DNA of 64,000 bases from Oceanospirillum sp048270425 (GCA_048270425.1 JBLWSY010000001.1:186001-250000); one strand, 5' to 3'. Positions 44,701 to 50,943 are shown, counted from the stretch's first letter. Notes: a model not told the origin generated them from the sequence alone. Program-made: numbers and translations.

Positions 44701-45326
44701 ATCATCTGGCGAACTACGTACACGATGTCGTGGTGTATGACCGTGATGCGTCCATGGACAGCTTCCTGGCAGATGCCCGCAAGATCAGCGAGCTGTATCC
44801 GGATGCCGCCCTGCAGCGTATCGCGCTGCGTACACTGACCAAAACTTACTGGATCAAAGATGAAGTCTTTACCGCACACCTGATGGTGTCACCGGTGAAA
44901 CTGGCGCGTGACGAAGCCGCTTACAAGCATCTGGGTACAGACTTTAAGATCAAACACCTGAACCGTCCGGAGTTCGACCTGTTCGACCGCCGCATCGCCT
45001 TCGAATTCTCGCCGAAAGAGTGGATGCTGAAAGCCTTCCGCCATCAGCGTTGGTTGCGTAAGGCACAGGCTAAGGTACATGCCCGCGAGCATGAAATTGC
45101 ACACCGTATCCGTCGTGAACTGTTAGAGGTTGTACCAACGATCACTGACGACCAGCGCAAAGCACTGGTACGACTGGATAACATCAAAGGATATCGCCAG
45201 GTGCGGTATGAGAAGGCAGAGAAGGTGTTCTCAGATCTGTCTTCGTCCAGCAAAGGTCAGGGCGGCAAGAAAGCCCCGGCCAATGATGGACAACAGATTC
45301 CAGCCGTGCAGATCCACCAGCCATAA
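41760..45326 (+). CDS. Indolepyruvate:ferredoxin oxidoreductase, fused IorA-IorB
   Basis: An 1188-residue single-chain 2-oxoacid:ferredoxin oxidoreductase. It decarboxylates aryl pyruvates such as indolepyruvate or phenylpyruvate to acyl-CoA, passing electrons to ferredoxin. Order: IorA pyrimidine-binding N-terminus (GYPGSPLADYF), a linking domain, the TPP-binding domain (GDVGCYSLS at about 438, MGDSTFFHSGLSAISN at about 481, DNDFTAMTG), a ferredoxin-like part with CEDCRSC (about 619) and CVSDGYC cysteines, then the IorB domain (TGVGGSGVTTISRV at about 720). It probably works after an aminotransferase in aromatic amino acid breakdown. The MocR gene is divergent. An in-phase antisense frame of 925 codons is a composition artefact. 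Confidence 0.92.
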   Translation: MTYKILNGNELIIQGGIEAGFSLYTGYPGSPLADYFNILHARKNELKEKGIRVALGNTEANAAAMAGGAKQAGRNVMVGMKSMGLHVASDALSVGNFANPGQPYIDPETGESIHSGVVVVVGDDPWSMSTATAADSRYLFKHLHMPFLEPSTPQELKDWITHALTLSQRSSLYAGVLVTTFIAEGGGRVKMGEESEVPNTLTDFDPSTFDLAASVMVPPNSLGADQRLIRERFPRAKKVLKELALDRQYGNSDSKIGFISSGVVFETLRQIMQEEHYLDDFSLYKVACSYPLVDDLLIPWLQKLDTLVVVEEKRGFLENELIHLCQEHGVKVHIYGKEFADRTANGELGSEKVIEGFPADGGISYEILRSKMEELMGLLNLRPCQQKQPELVNLDQALPMRLPTFCPGCPHRETLSLLKELRKVFKEEDGINLISHGDVGCYSLSFLEPFKEMHDISAMGQGGAFGAGMDLFSKNPSVVLMGDSTFFHSGLSAISNSVQLGHNITYIVLDNDFTAMTGHQMSPSTGESVEGRKRPEQDMLNLVRGMGVDEAIEVNPSDRYFYRNMLKHMVKKSGTKVIISDKECGLTFAARKKREDRKIFGAGDVKPIQTFFQINTSACEDCRSCVEMTGCPGLSQTEDAYGPKMFIDPQICVSDGYCTKILACPSFEQVDVINFHPTRYQEEADQALPHAAKAALPEPDRSKAFEDILQGQDWRVVITGVGGSGVTTISRVLAEAAEEMNGLEGLDFKFMDQKGLAQRNGRVTGHLSIFNREKAASAITPLGTADLVLSPDLLDGSAALNFLAPHGQALLDEEFQIPLSILLDYAEERDVLKAEQLRDVIDNKLKDRAFFSPMKAVSHRQLGKSVYASAVLLGVAYQKGMLPFTEENMRDAFRRGVPKAEFDNNWKAFELGRRVVVMGVEAFRNEFLPHSGETQDGQMVIAFRKSVADSAGLFENKDQLIKLYDDSLNALHEIFPAIERDHLANYVHDVVVYDRDASMDSFLADARKISELYPDAALQRIALRTLTKTYWIKDEVFTAHLMVSPVKLARDEAAYKHLGTDFKIKHLNRPEFDLFDRRIAFEFSPKEWMLKAFRHQRWLRKAQAKVHAREHEIAHRIRRELLEVVPTITDDQRKALVRLDNIKGYRQVRYEKAEKVFSDLSSSSKGQGGKKAPANDGQQIPAVQIHQP

Positions 45327-45340
45327 GCTGGCGGGTCTAA

Positions 45341-45378
45341 CCGGTGGTTTTACATCTCCTCCGCAGTAAAGCCACCGG
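45341..45378 (+). terminator. Hairpin just after iorAB
   Basis: CCGGTGGTTTTAC and GTAAAGCCACCGG form a 13-bp stem with one G-T pair and a 12-nt loop, 14 bases after the stop. No T tract follows; it probably protects the 3' end, with the real terminator further on. Confidence 0.5.
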
Positions 45379-45473
45379 AGGAATCTGCTTTCCCTGACTA
45401 GCCGAAAGGGAAGGAATCGTTTGTTGTTAGGAATGGCAGTCCTGTTCTGCCGGATACGGTGTTTAGCACGCAG

Positions 45474-45533
45474 CGTATCAATTCAGCTCTCTTGCTGAAC
45501 TCTGCATTTTCACCCCGCCACATGGCGGGGTTT
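45474..45533 (+). repeat. 60-bp imperfect direct repeat, copy A
   Basis: Fifty-one of 60 bases match copy B at 46527-46586. The unit starts CGTATC, then TTCAGC..GCTGAA (a hairpin), then CTGCATTTTCACC, then a CCCCGCCA/TGGCGGGG hairpin. In copy A the second hairpin is a perfect terminator. Confidence 0.8.
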
Positions 45534-45537
45534 TTTT
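45513..45537 (+). terminator. Rho-independent terminator of iorAB
   Basis: CCCCGCCA/TGGCGGGG stem followed by T7, inside repeat copy A. Confidence 0.88.
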
Positions 45538-45775
45538 ATGTCTGCGTTTTTATTCTGCGGTTCGCCCTGAAAAGAGGCTGTTTCAGAAGGGCTTGCAAAT
45601 GGAAGTGAGGGGCTTATTTGTATACAGTCTTTTACCGTCTTTACTGAAATCCTGCTCGGTTTACCAGTAAGGTGGAATTGGATAAGCTGCAAAATCAATG
45701 AATTACGGAAACCGTGGCGGGCACTTGTTTCTAACAGCTCAGGCCCGCGGTTGTTTATGCCATATGTTCAGTCAG

Positions 45776-46069
45776 ATGAAAGAAATAGAATATCTTGATC
45801 AGTTGAAACAGCAGCGCCATATGTATGAGTGGTGCTTGAAGCATATAGGGCACTACCCGGAGAATAAAGCGACTGAAGAGGCGGAGCGAGTTTATGCTTA
45901 CAAACCGTCATCCGATGAATACCGCGGATTGGTTTTTCATGATGATGCCTGGCATTGGGCAATGCTGAAACTTAAGGGTGAGCAGTATTGGTTAAATTGT
46001 CCTGAGTGCAAATCACCTTCGCCTGAGTATGAGCAAGAATGGGACCGATATGAACGTTCACACGGATAA
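45776..46069 (+). CDS. Hypothetical protein, cassette-like
   Basis: A 97-residue soluble protein beginning MKEIEYLDQLKQQRHMYEWC; longer in-frame starts exist at 45698 and 45764, none with a clear ribosome site. It is rich in Trp, Tyr and His, with RGLVFHDDAWHWAMLKLKGEQYW in the centre and a CPEC near the end. Proteins of this appearance occur in vibrio cassette arrays by my recollection, but I cannot name a family. It lies between the two copies of the 60-bp repeat. Confidence 0.6.
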   Translation: MKEIEYLDQLKQQRHMYEWCLKHIGHYPENKATEEAERVYAYKPSSDEYRGLVFHDDAWHWAMLKLKGEQYWLNCPECKSPSPEYEQEWDRYERSHG

Positions 46070-46170
46070 CACCTTGCAGCTCGAAGCATATCGACTCGGC
46101 CAGGAGTTCTTCTGTATTGTGCTCAACCCAGCCTGTGTGTAGCGCGGTATATTGTTTATAGGGAATCAGT

Positions 46171-46440
46171 ATGAAAATTCTATGTGAATGTGGTGAGTTA
46201 ATTCCGGATATAACGGATAGCCAAAACAATAAGGCTTATCTGATTCCCGATGAATCCTGGGAAGCCGTATTGGAATCGGTTGAGAGTGGTCAACCCCTGC
46301 GGGACGTTACTCGAAGTGCCAGAAAACAAATTCTTCAATGCTATGAATGTTCACGTCTCTACATAGAGCAAAAAAATGGTGACTATGTGTCATTTAAGCC
46401 AGATAAAAAAATTGAGTTTGGAATTCTGAGTAACACATAA
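46171..46440 (+). CDS. Hypothetical protein with zinc-ribbon-like cysteines
   Basis: An 89-residue soluble protein. CECGELI near the start and CYECSRLYIEQ near residue 57 give four cysteines in CxC and CxxC pairs, an arrangement suited to one zinc ion. The middle is helical (DESWEAVLESVESG). AGGGAATC precedes ATG 46171. The family is not named. It stands between the two copies of the 60-bp repeat and may have arrived with the preceding gene. Confidence 0.65.
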   Translation: MKILCECGELIPDITDSQNNKAYLIPDESWEAVLESVESGQPLRDVTRSARKQILQCYECSRLYIEQKNGDYVSFKPDKKIEFGILSNT

Positions 46441-46508
46441 AAAGTCGCCGGATACTCCGGCAGGGAACAGCGCAGCCTTGATGGAAGGTACTTAGCGTTG
46501 TTTCGTGT

Positions 46509-47174
46509 GTGCATTTAATTGCACACCGTATCCATTCAGCGCTGCTGCTGAACGCTGCATTTTCACCTCGCTACTTGGCCGGGTTTATTCTCGTTGCCAG
46601 CGGAATTGCGGCGATCAATCCTGATTTAATTTTGGCTCTTGTGCTTCTGTTTGTAGAGCTCAATGCACAAGAGCCATTTCAGGGTAATGACATTGCCGGC
46701 TGGATAATGATTGGTCTTGGGATATCGTTGTTTTTACTTGATTACTATCTTTATAGGGATGAGAGCCCTAGGAGGAAAAGAGATATAAGTAATTTTAATG
46801 CCTTGGAGTCTATTGCAAGTTACGAGGACGTTGATGGCTCACTTAATCATGTTGCCGCGAACCATTGCTTGTTCCCCTCACATCAAGACTTGTTTGATGA
46901 ATACCATTCAGAAATATCTAAGTACAACGCTACATATTGGAATTCTTCCTTAGAGAAAAATAGGAAAAAGGTGCAATCGACACTCGCAGAAGCAATAGCA
47001 TATTTTCAAACCAACTATTTTGATATTGGTGGAAATCGGTTGATGCTTCAACCAGATTTGCGTAGAACAAATGAATACGATGCTTACGTAAGTAAAGAGC
47101 ATAAACTGATTGAAGAGTTTCGACGTAGTTACATTAAATTTAAGAATGTCGCAAAAAAGAAGCTCAAACTATGA
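46509..47174 (+). CDS. Membrane-anchored hypothetical protein (cassette gene, altered 5' end)
   Basis: A frame of up to 221 residues. Two hydrophobic helices (about 22-50 and 63-80) precede a charged soluble region ending in a lysine-rich tail. The only start giving the full length is GTG 46509, which lacks a ribosome site and sits at the edge of the 60-bp repeat copy B; the first 26 residues are translated from the repeat. TTG 46575 is an alternative. The second half is visibly AT-richer than the neighbouring chromosome, a sign of transfer. An attC-like site follows its stop codon by 5 bases, as in an integron cassette. The family is unknown. Confidence 0.6.
   Translation: MHLIAHRIHSALLLNAAFSPRYLAGFILVASGIAAINPDLILALVLLFVELNAQEPFQGNDIAGWIMIGLGISLFLLDYYLYRDESPRRKRDISNFNALESIASYEDVDGSLNHVAANHCLFPSHQDLFDEYHSEISKYNATYWNSSLEKNRKKVQSTLAEAIAYFQTNYFDIGGNRLMLQPDLRRTNEYDAYVSKEHKLIEEFRRSYIKFKNVAKKKLKL
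46527..46586 (+). repeat. 60-bp imperfect direct repeat, copy B
   Basis: Partner of copy A (45474-45533), same orientation, 1053 bp apart, 9 mismatches. The second hairpin has decayed here and lost its T tract, allowing an open frame to run through. The 17 bases AATTGCACACCGTATCC that overlap its left end also occur inside the 3' part of iorAB (about 45096-45112). Confidence 0.8.
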
Positions 47175-47179
47175 AGTCT

Positions 47180-47257
47180 TCTAACAAGGCCATCAAATTC
47201 GCTCCCTGCGGTCGCCGGACGCTCGCAAGCTCGCGCCGTTTATGGCGGCGTTATGTA
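47180..47257 (+). other. attC-like integron recombination site 1
   Basis: It starts CTAACAAGGCCATCAAA and ends TTTATGGCGGCGTTATGT. AAC/GTT outer bases and GCCAT-AAA/TTT-TGGC arms are complementary, the core has GTTATGT, and the middle can fold further. This is the imperfect palindrome of an attC site, located directly after one gene and before the next. Confidence 0.82.
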
Positions 47258-47273
47258 ATTTCGAGGAGTCGAG

Positions 47274-47525
47274 ATGAGAGCGGAAGTGAAAGTTGTTAAC
47301 CCCGTAAGGGGAATGTATGCAGCGGAGATTGATGCTTCAGGAGAATATGTGATCTTTGAGCTTTTAGACTCCAGTGAGCCGGAAATCGGCGATATCGTTT
47401 CTCATCCAGATTTTTACAGCATGGGTGGTGAGACATTTAAGAATATGACTCAACAATGTGAGATTGATGTATACGTCCAGAATGTCTGTGGGGCTGGCTT
47501 AGTCCGGCAGCAATGTATGTTGTAG
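47274..47525 (+). CDS. Integron-cassette hypothetical protein
   Basis: An 83-residue soluble protein. GAGGAG precedes ATG 47274, which begins 17 bases after attC-like site 1, the usual spacing in cassettes. The sequence RGMYAAEIDASGEYVIFELLDSSEPEIGDIVSHPD and the C-terminal GAGLVRQQCML are beta-rich. Proteins with this appearance recur in chromosomal integrons but have no known function. It is followed after 24 bases by another small gene in the same cassette. Confidence 0.75.
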   Translation: MRAEVKVVNPVRGMYAAEIDASGEYVIFELLDSSEPEIGDIVSHPDFYSMGGETFKNMTQQCEIDVYVQNVCGAGLVRQQCML

Positions 47526-47549
47526 GCCAAACACCGAAGGAGGCAGAGT

Positions 47550-47732
47550 ATGACGAGTAGTTATAAAGGTTTGTACGTTCAGCGCCTTAGCGATGGGGCT
47601 ATTCACAGTGTCCAAGTGGTTGATCCAGGTGGTAACTCGATCCCTCTCGATCCACAGACATACATTGATCGTGATGTGCAGCCGCCGATTGACGAATTGC
47701 CCGATCTAGAGGACTACCAGAAATCCAAGTAA
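47550..47732 (+). CDS. Small hypothetical protein, second gene of the same cassette
   Basis: A 60-residue soluble acidic protein (MTSSYKGLYVQRLSDGAIHSVQ). GAAGGAGG lies just before ATG 47550. It shares a cassette with the 83-residue protein and ends a few bases before attC-like site 2. Two-gene cassettes often carry toxin-antitoxin or modification pairs; here no such motif can be seen. Confidence 0.62.
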   Translation: MTSSYKGLYVQRLSDGAIHSVQVVDPGGNSIPLDPQTYIDRDVQPPIDELPDLEDYQKSK

Positions 47733-47734
47733 TA

Positions 47735-47783
47735 CATAACAATCGCAGGCACAGCGACGGCTTTTCCGCTGCGGGCGTTAGGC
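47735..47783 (+). other. attC-like site 2
   Basis: ATAACAATCGCAGGCA at the left and GCTGCGGGCGTTAGGC at the right, with AGCG/CGCT and GCA/TGC complementary arms and the canonical GTTAGGC core (47777-47783). It is a short attC of about 49 bp immediately after a stop codon. Confidence 0.85.
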
Positions 47784-47800
47784 TTATCTAGGGAGGTAGT

Positions 47801-48472
47801 TTGGAATTTATACACGCAATAGACCTATGTAACTTTTACCCGTGCCACAACATCAGAATTGATGGCAGGTTACGCTCACCAAATCTCATGGCATTGGCTG
47901 ATCCTGAAGGTATCGGACTTTCCCAAAAGAGAATTGATGCCCACCCGATAGATGACCTCAGGCATGGTAAAGCACAACTTGGTGCGGTTACTCCTCGCTT
48001 GGTCGCCGTGGGGATAGAGGCGGCACTCCTTCGAAACGATATAAAGATCATCGACGGGTATGGACGGGAGACTCTCTACAGCGAAGAAGGTCGGGATGAG
48101 AAGATCAAAAGGGCTGACATCGAACTTGAGTTTGAGCACTACAGGCGGCAGCACTACCCTGAAAAGGTAAGCCGGTTAACATGTATCTATCTCGCTGAGC
48201 GAACAGTTGCAGGGGTGAATCTCATTCAATCTATGCTTGGGCCCGAAGTCGAAATTCTGGATGTCAAGATATCAGTCTGCCTCGGTATTACGAAGGCAGA
48301 TGTCTCGTGGTATGACGAGTACGTTTTGAATCCTAAGAAAGAGTATATCGCGAACTACTGGTCGGGAATGCAGTTTTCTGAGAAGGAGTCATGGGAATAT
48401 CTTTTTGATGGATGTATTGAGGTTGAAGACAAAAGTTTGTTGACGGTGCTTGATGATGGTGCCTCGCTTTAA
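47801..48472 (+). CDS. Cassette protein resembling DUF2441
   Basis: A 223-residue soluble protein. TTG 47801 follows GGGAGGT by 3 bases and starts 17 bases after the attC core. The C-terminal half (EHYRRQHYPEKVSRLTCIYLAE.. to ..ADVSWYDEYV, YWSG and EYLFDGCIEV) resembles the DUF2441 pattern known to me from phage and cassette proteins, some of which have an ADP-ribosyltransferase-like look. This match is from memory. No catalytic residues can be named. It fills its own cassette between attC-like sites 2 and 3. Confidence 0.68.
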   Translation: MEFIHAIDLCNFYPCHNIRIDGRLRSPNLMALADPEGIGLSQKRIDAHPIDDLRHGKAQLGAVTPRLVAVGIEAALLRNDIKIIDGYGRETLYSEEGRDEKIKRADIELEFEHYRRQHYPEKVSRLTCIYLAERTVAGVNLIQSMLGPEVEILDVKISVCLGITKADVSWYDEYVLNPKKEYIANYWSGMQFSEKESWEYLFDGCIEVEDKSLLTVLDDGASL

Positions 48473-48488
48473 AAAGCCTACCAGTCAC

Positions 48489-48552
48489 TGTTGTCGGACA
48501 ATTTCTTCACCGCTTCGCGGCTCCAAAATTGCCGCAAAGCTGTGCGTTATAT
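48489..48552 (+). other. attC-like site 3 (degenerate left core)
   Basis: CGGACAATTT (48495-48504) pairs with AAAATTGCCG (48525-48534) around a CCGCTTCGCGG mini-hairpin, and the right core reads GCGTTATAT. The left outer AAC is missing, so recombination may be weakened. It is 17 bases after the stop of the upstream gene. Confidence 0.65.
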
Positions 48553-48574
48553 GCTAGGTAAAGAGGAAGTAAAT

Positions 48575-48856
48575 ATGACTAAACAAGAAGAATTTTTGTA
48601 CATAGTGCAAATGACAGCAATAGGTAATGCTATTAATCTTTCAACACAAGACGATGACGCTATAAATAAATATAGACATGTCATATCTGGGACTGGTTTT
48701 TTCAATATTGCACACGATGCAATCCGGTGTAGCAAGCAAATTCCAGAGGGTATGTGTGTGGTTGAGGCAGCCAATGAATTTATAACATTCTTCCTTCACA
48801 ATCAGCTTGATATGGAAGAGGGTGCTGCTGTATGTCCAAGCTGGTGCCTTGTTTAA
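48575..48856 (+). CDS. Integron-cassette hypothetical protein
   Basis: A 93-residue protein MTKQEEFLYIVQMTAIGNA onward. ATG 48575 has GAGGAA upstream; an earlier in-frame start would read through the attC-like site and is rejected. It is soluble, helical, with two cysteines in its last 10 residues. The DNA is AT-richer than core genes. The family is unknown. attC-like site 4 follows its stop by 6 bases. Confidence 0.68.
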   Translation: MTKQEEFLYIVQMTAIGNAINLSTQDDDAINKYRHVISGTGFFNIAHDAIRCSKQIPEGMCVVEAANEFITFFLHNQLDMEEGAAVCPSWCLV

Positions 48857-48862
48857 GTCACG

Positions 48863-48989
48863 CATATAACAAACAATTTAAGAGTGATTCAGCACGCTTG
48901 GCATTTTTGGTTTGGGTTAAGTTCAGTGATTACGGTGGTCAAATTAAGTGTCGTGGTCGCGTGCTTCGCACCTTAATTGGGCGTTAAGC
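48863..48989 (+). other. attC-like site 4 (long, VCR-like)
   Basis: It starts ATATAACAAACAATTTAAG and ends CTTAATTGGGCGTTAAGC. CAATTTAAG/CTTAATTG arms and AAC/GTT are complementary, and the core is GTTAAGC (48983-48989). At about 127 bp it is the size of Vibrio cholerae repeats. Its right core overlaps the stop codon of the reversed parE gene. Confidence 0.88.
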
Positions 48990-49283
48990 ACATACCAGCG
49001 AAATAACATCCATACTCTTATGAAGAATACGGATAACCCTGATCTGCTGGTTGCCCGTTTGCTGGTAAAAAATCACATGACTTCCCTGCGGGAATTTCCG
49101 GTATCCCGCTCGGATCTCATCACAGGTTTTGCCAATATCCGGGTTTTCCGCTAATAACCAGAATGAATTATCAAACTGCTTCAGGTAGGCATTCCGTTGC
49201 TCTTTGCCCCAGCGGCGCTGGGTAAACAGGGCTATTTCCCGTAAGTCCGTTTTCGCCGCGACCGTCAGCGTGAAGGGTTTCAT
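48984..49283 (-). CDS. parE: ParE/RelE-superfamily toxin
   Basis: A 99-residue toxin. Motifs LTVAAKTDLREIALFTQRRWG, NAYLKQFDNSFWLLAENPDIGKTCDEIRAGYRKFPQGSHVIFYQ and IRVIRILHKSMD are those of ParE, which inhibits DNA gyrase when not bound by its antitoxin. Its ATG overlaps the antitoxin stop by 4 bases (ATGA), so they are translated together. Its TAA stop (48984-48986) lies within the GTTAAGC core of attC-like site 4. It is transcribed against the cassettes. Confidence 0.9.
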   Translation of the reverse strand: MKPFTLTVAAKTDLREIALFTQRRWGKEQRNAYLKQFDNSFWLLAENPDIGKTCDEIRAGYRKFPQGSHVIFYQQTGNQQIRVIRILHKSMDVISLVCA

Positions 49284-49522
49284 CGAAGCTCTTCGCTATC
49301 CAGCTCTTTGATAAAGCTATCAAGGTCATAATCCGCATCGCCGCTTTGTTCGCCCTGTTGCAGCAGCTGTCGCAGGGTTTCCATCTTGGCTTCCTGATTT
49401 TCCAGCAGGCGCAGGGCTGAGCGGATCACTTCACTGGCCGAGCCATAGCGACCACTTTGAACCTGTTCAGAGATAAAACCCTCGAAGTGGTCGCCCAAGG
49501 TTATACTGGTGTTTTTAGCCAT
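49280..49522 (-). CDS. parD: ParD-type antitoxin
   Basis: An 80-residue antitoxin with an N-terminal ribbon-helix-helix (MAKNTSITLGDHFEGFISEQVQSGRYGSASEVIRSALRLLE) of the CC2985/ParD family and an acidic C-terminal tail that would wrap the toxin. ATG 49522 is chosen over an upstream in-frame start because GGAG lies 8 bases before it and the RHH fold begins there. It probably represses its own promoter through the repeats at 49538-49564. Confidence 0.9.
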   Translation of the reverse strand: MAKNTSITLGDHFEGFISEQVQSGRYGSASEVIRSALRLLENQEAKMETLRQLLQQGEQSGDADYDLDSFIKELDSEELR

Positions 49523-49537
49523 GCTGTTTGCTCCGAA

Positions 49538-49564
49538 ATACCTATATATACCCAATTATGGTAT
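49538..49564 (-). promoter_or_regulatory. ParD operator/promoter
   Basis: ATACC at 49538 and 49548 plus GGTAT at 49560: an ATACC-N7-GGTAT palindrome and an extra half-site, with a TATATATA core that could be the -10 of the parDE promoter. It lies 16 bp upstream of the parD start, as expected for autorepression. Confidence 0.55.
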
Positions 49565-49654
49565 CGAATGAGATTCAGGGCAATTCAGGATCAGGCTATT
49601 ATCTGTTAGATTGCCAAGCGATGATTTTAAAGTCCGCAAAACCAAGCAAACTCT

Positions 49655-49900
49655 ATGACCGATATAAAACTCTCCAAAGACGATACCGCCCGTATCGTCG
49701 CTAAAATCAAAGATTACTTTGCCGATGAACTGGATCAGGATATCGGCGGTTTTGAAGCCGAGTTCCTGATCGATTTCTTCGCTAAGGAGATCGGGCCGCA
49801 CTTTTACAATCAGGGGCTGTCTGATGCCCAGACGCTCTTTAATGAAAAAGCCGAAGAACTGACCTATCAGATTCACGAGCTGGAAAAGCCGACGACTTAG
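49655..49900 (+). CDS. DUF2164 family protein
   Basis: An 81-residue soluble acidic protein. The sequence IKLSKDDTARIVAKIKDYFADELDQDIGGFEAEFLIDFFAKEIGPHFYNQGL is the DUF2164 signature. The family is widespread in proteobacteria with no known function. Its stop codon is inside the stem-loop of its own terminator. Confidence 0.87.
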   Translation: MTDIKLSKDDTARIVAKIKDYFADELDQDIGGFEAEFLIDFFAKEIGPHFYNQGLSDAQTLFNEKAEELTYQIHELEKPTT

Positions 49901-49914
49901 CGTCGGGGTTTTTT
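49889..49914 (+). terminator. Terminator of the DUF2164 gene
   Basis: CCGACG/CGTCGG stem (49889-49906) with a 6-nt loop that contains the TAG stop, followed by GG and T7. Confidence 0.88.
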
Positions 49915-49983
49915 TAGGGAATATCTGCATGGCCCTGCTTTGCGAAGCGGTTGAGCCGTGGCATAACAACAAGGACTATCACT

Positions 49984-50505
49984 ATGGATGACGCTACACT
50001 TTTTAATGAGGCTCGGGGGCGGATGTTGTCGCTGGGGCGGGCAGAGTACTCGTATGATCTGCTGGTTTCTCATTTTGCCGGGTGTTATCTGAATATGACG
50101 GAGGCGGGTTACGATAATCCGCCGGATCTGGATGTGCTGCATACCTGGTTGCGAGAGCTGAACTTTGTTATTCGCCCAAACCTGATTGAAGCCTGGAAAC
50201 TGATGGCGAAACATTTTGGTTTTTCATTGGGACAAAAGGTGAGAATTGACGGTACGCTCTTCTATCCGGTTCGGGTTGCTGCCTATCCCCTTGAGCAAGT
50301 GGTCACTTTCACGGGTTTTGCAGCCCTTAAAAGCGGTAAACCCGGAAAGACATCGGTTTCAGTAGAGGCGGAGGCTTCTTCGGTGGCTGAGGCGTTTGAC
50401 CAGCATCTTGCATCTGAAGAAGTGGAATCTCTGTTTTTCGAAAACATGACACGCAGAAATCCTGTTCGCTCCTTTCTCGACGCTGAACTAGCCAAATTAT
50501 CTTAA
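49984..50505 (+). CDS. Hypothetical protein, first gene of an operon of four
   Basis: A 173-residue soluble protein beginning MDDATLFNEARGRMLSLG; AAGGA lies upstream of ATG 49984. The middle (PPDLDVLHTWLRELNFVIRPNLIEAWKLM) is helical; the second half has beta strands (KVRIDGTLFYPVRVA, VVTFTGFAAL). The family is not recognised. It begins an apparent operon with a membrane protein, a second hypothetical and an acetyltransferase (gaps 27, overlap 4, 13). Confidence 0.68.
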   Translation: MDDATLFNEARGRMLSLGRAEYSYDLLVSHFAGCYLNMTEAGYDNPPDLDVLHTWLRELNFVIRPNLIEAWKLMAKHFGFSLGQKVRIDGTLFYPVRVAAYPLEQVVTFTGFAALKSGKPGKTSVSVEAEASSVAEAFDQHLASEEVESLFFENMTRRNPVRSFLDAELAKLS

Positions 50506-50532
50506 GACCACACCACCAGCTATAGGGAAAAC

Positions 50533-50943
50533 ATGAAAGGGAAAGAATCTTCGGCAAGGAGCACGCTGGAATGTCTGGTGAAATCGGTCTTCGGTTGCAG
50601 TTTTCTTATCTCTCCGGTGCTGTATTTGATGATCTTCTTACCGGATTTTCAATGGCAGACCGCAGATAACGGAGAGGGGATTTACGAGCTGATCCGTTCG
50701 GTCATCGTCATCACCTTTTACACCAGTATTGTCTGCTTTGTTATCGCGGCTACATACGGCTTGCTGGTATATAAACTTTTGAGTCTGTTCCGGCTGAATA
50801 ACTATCTGTCTGCTTTTTTGATTGGCGCTTTGCCGGGGGCGCTGTTTGCTTATCCTTCCTGGCCCTATCTGGGCATTGTGGCTTTGACACTGGGGATCTT
50901 TGTCGCCCTGTCGTTTCATTATTTACATAGGAAAACACGATGA
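50533..50943 (+). CDS. Small integral membrane protein
   Basis: A 136-residue protein with four predicted membrane helices (about 18-36, 52-76, 86-104 and 108-128). The stop overlaps the next start (ATGA at 50940-50943), so the two are translationally coupled. No family is recognised. It is the second gene of the 49984-51981 operon. Confidence 0.68.
   Translation: MKGKESSARSTLECLVKSVFGCSFLISPVLYLMIFLPDFQWQTADNGEGIYELIRSVIVITFYTSIVCFVIAATYGLLVYKLLSLFRLNNYLSAFLIGALPGALFAYPSWPYLGIVALTLGIFVALSFHYLHRKTR

Larger units (their letters stand above)
45327..45775. other. Intergenic region after iorAB, left edge of the accessory region
   Basis: It contains an imperfect hairpin (45341-45378), one copy of a 60-bp repeat (45474-45533) and the strong terminator at 45513-45537. 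Bases 45540-45697 show no recognised feature. An open frame extends upstream from the next gene to 45698 but lacks a ribosome site. Confidence 0.5.

Noticed and set aside
42102..44879. A 925-codon open frame antisense to iorAB
   Set aside because: It mirrors the real gene's codon pattern, shows no domain, and the sense strand has a full set of oxidoreductase motifs. Long antisense frames arise from biased codon use.
46070..46170. Possible attC between the 45776 and 46171 genes (ATAACACC ... AGCGCGGTATA)
   Set aside because: The arms do not pair and the core lacks GTT, so it does not meet the attC pattern.
49925..49983. attC-like GCATAACAACAAGG before the 49984 gene
   Set aside because: The left-core-like bases are not followed by a matching right core.
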